Of a stretch of DNA of 32,833 bases, positions 32,219 to 32,833 are shown piece by piece (within the stretch, counting starts at the first letter, position 1; each line of letters opens with the position of its first letter). The translations under genes were made by a program, and so were the position numbers. This stretch comes from DATKZB01 sp035528235. Its GTDB lineage: Bacteria > Planctomycetota > Phycisphaerae > FEN-1346. Under the pieces are notes generated by a model. The model was not told where the DNA came from, did not search any database, and saw only the letters and a program-made list of their open reading frames with translations. Location of the stretch: NCBI GenBank assembly GCA_035528235.1, contig DATKZB010000328.1, positions 1 to 32,833 on the forward strand, given 5' to 3'.

Positions 32219-32674
32219 TTACGCCTCGTCCTCCGCCAAGACCTCCAGGCTCACCTTCCCCAGCCTCAGCATGGTCTTGCCGAGGTCGTCGGGGTAGTCC
32301 TCGCGGCAGACGATCCGCCGGACGCCCGCGTTGATGGCCATCTTTGCACACATCGAACACGGATGATGCGTCGTGTAGAGCGTCGCGCCGTCGATCCGCA
32401 CGCCGTGCCGGGCGGCCTGGATGATGGCGTTCTGCTCGGCGTGGAGGCCCCGGCACAGTTCATGCCGCTCGCCCGACGGCACGGCCATCTGCTCCCGGAG
32501 GCACCCCGCCTCCGCGCAGTGCGCCACGCCCGTCGGCGCGCCGTTGTACCCCGTGGCCAGAATCCGCTTGTCGACGACCAGAATCGCGCCCACCCGCCGC
32601 CTCAGGCACGTCGACCGCCGGGCCACGTCGGCCGCGATCGTCATGAAGTAACTGTCCCACTTCGGTCGGTCCAT
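32219..32674 (-). CDS. dCMP deaminase
   Basis: The 151-residue product is a zinc deaminase that should convert dCMP to dUMP, the precursor for dTMP. The zinc and catalytic motifs are HAE at 78-80 (GLHAEQNAIIQAA) and PCSMC with Cys106 and Cys109. Family features NGAPTGVAHCAEAGC and DDLGKTMLRL are also present, which separate it from cytidine deaminase and from tRNA or riboflavin deaminases. ATG 32674 is a normal start with weak ribosome binding. It lies upstream of nrdR on the same strand, forming a nucleotide theme with the nrd genes, but the 570-base gap suggests separate transcription. Confidence 0.94.
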   Translation of the reverse strand: MDRPKWDSYFMTIAADVARRSTCLRRRVGAILVVDKRILATGYNGAPTGVAHCAEAGCLREQMAVPSGERHELCRGLHAEQNAIIQAARHGVRIDGATLYTTHHPCSMCAKMAINAGVRRIVCREDYPDDLGKTMLRLGKVSLEVLAEDEA

Positions 32675-32682
32675 GGGGCGAT

Positions 32683-32711
32683 ACGGTATCCCCCCGCAGG
32701 CACGATGTCAA
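32683..32711 (-). promoter_or_regulatory. Promoter of the dCMP deaminase gene
   Basis: On the minus strand a perfect TTGACA (32711-32706) and a poor -10 box TACCGT (32688-32683) are 17 bases apart. The leader would be very short, since the start codon is at 32674. Confidence 0.35.
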
Positions 32712-32770
32712 GAAACAGCCGCGGGAGGCCCGTGAGCGTTTTAAGGTTGCGTACTCACACCACCGCTTGT

Positions 32771-32798
32771 GCGCGGTGGGTCCCCGTACCCACCGCGC
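32771..32798. repeat. 28-base palindromic repeat, copy 2
   Basis: Arms GCGCGGTGGGT and ACCCACCGCGC surround the loop CCCCGT. It is the reverse-oriented counterpart of 11106-11133. The two differ only by one T:A versus C:G pair in the stem, so pairing is kept. It lies upstream of the dCMP deaminase gene. Confidence 0.7.
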
Positions 32799-32833
32799 CT
32801 ACCCGCAGTCAGACCTCAAGCGCGGCGGGTGCG

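Overview
The window is GC-rich DNA, roughly two thirds G+C or more by eye, from a bacterium with a Gram-negative-type envelope. It is best explained as a planctomycete, perhaps Phycisphaerae or a related, probably anaerobic, lineage. The lineage call is inference from gene content: LL-diaminopimelate aminotransferase, an oxygen-sensitive class III ribonucleotide reductase, a corrinoid-type URO-D protein, a FlgI-like HEAT lipoprotein without flagellar genes, Ala/Pro-rich protein tails, frequent GTG starts and many short GC palindromes. I found 26 protein genes and no rRNA, tRNA, CRISPR array or insertion sequence.

Left part (229-10590). A methyltransferase is divergent from lnt, which overlaps a HEAT-repeat lipoprotein gene by four bases. 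A promoter then drives an MreC-shaped coiled-coil membrane protein and a small Ala/Pro-tailed membrane protein. Next come mreB, mreC, mreD and the elongation transpeptidase PBP2, the core of the cell-wall elongation machine; rodA is not in the window.

Middle (10612-20984). On the minus strand are dapL and folK, then a URO-D-family protein. A divergent promoter pair separates that protein from a plus-strand operon: panC, panD, lgt and a secreted HEAT protein. The operon converges on lon, which is preceded on its own strand by a small lipoprotein. Lgt and Lnt, the first and last enzymes of lipoprotein maturation, are both here, along with three predicted lipoproteins.

Right part (21122-32674), all minus strand. 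A lipoprotein combining a FlgI-like region with HEAT repeats lies upstream of smc. Then comes an anaerobic dNTP cluster, in transcription order: dCMP deaminase, nrdR, nrdD, a cupin, a NrdH-like redoxin and nrdG. The redoxin suggests a thiol-dependent rather than formate-dependent NrdD. A 570-base non-coding stretch upstream of nrdR carries two good sigma70-type promoters and two NrdR-box-like sites whose centres are 31 bp apart, which suggests feedback control of the operon.

Between the genes are several palindromes. They include a 28-base stem-loop present twice, 21 kb apart, whose stem differs by a compensatory base-pair change; a twin 26-base repeat between smc and the small lipoprotein; and a dense palindrome cluster upstream of dapL.
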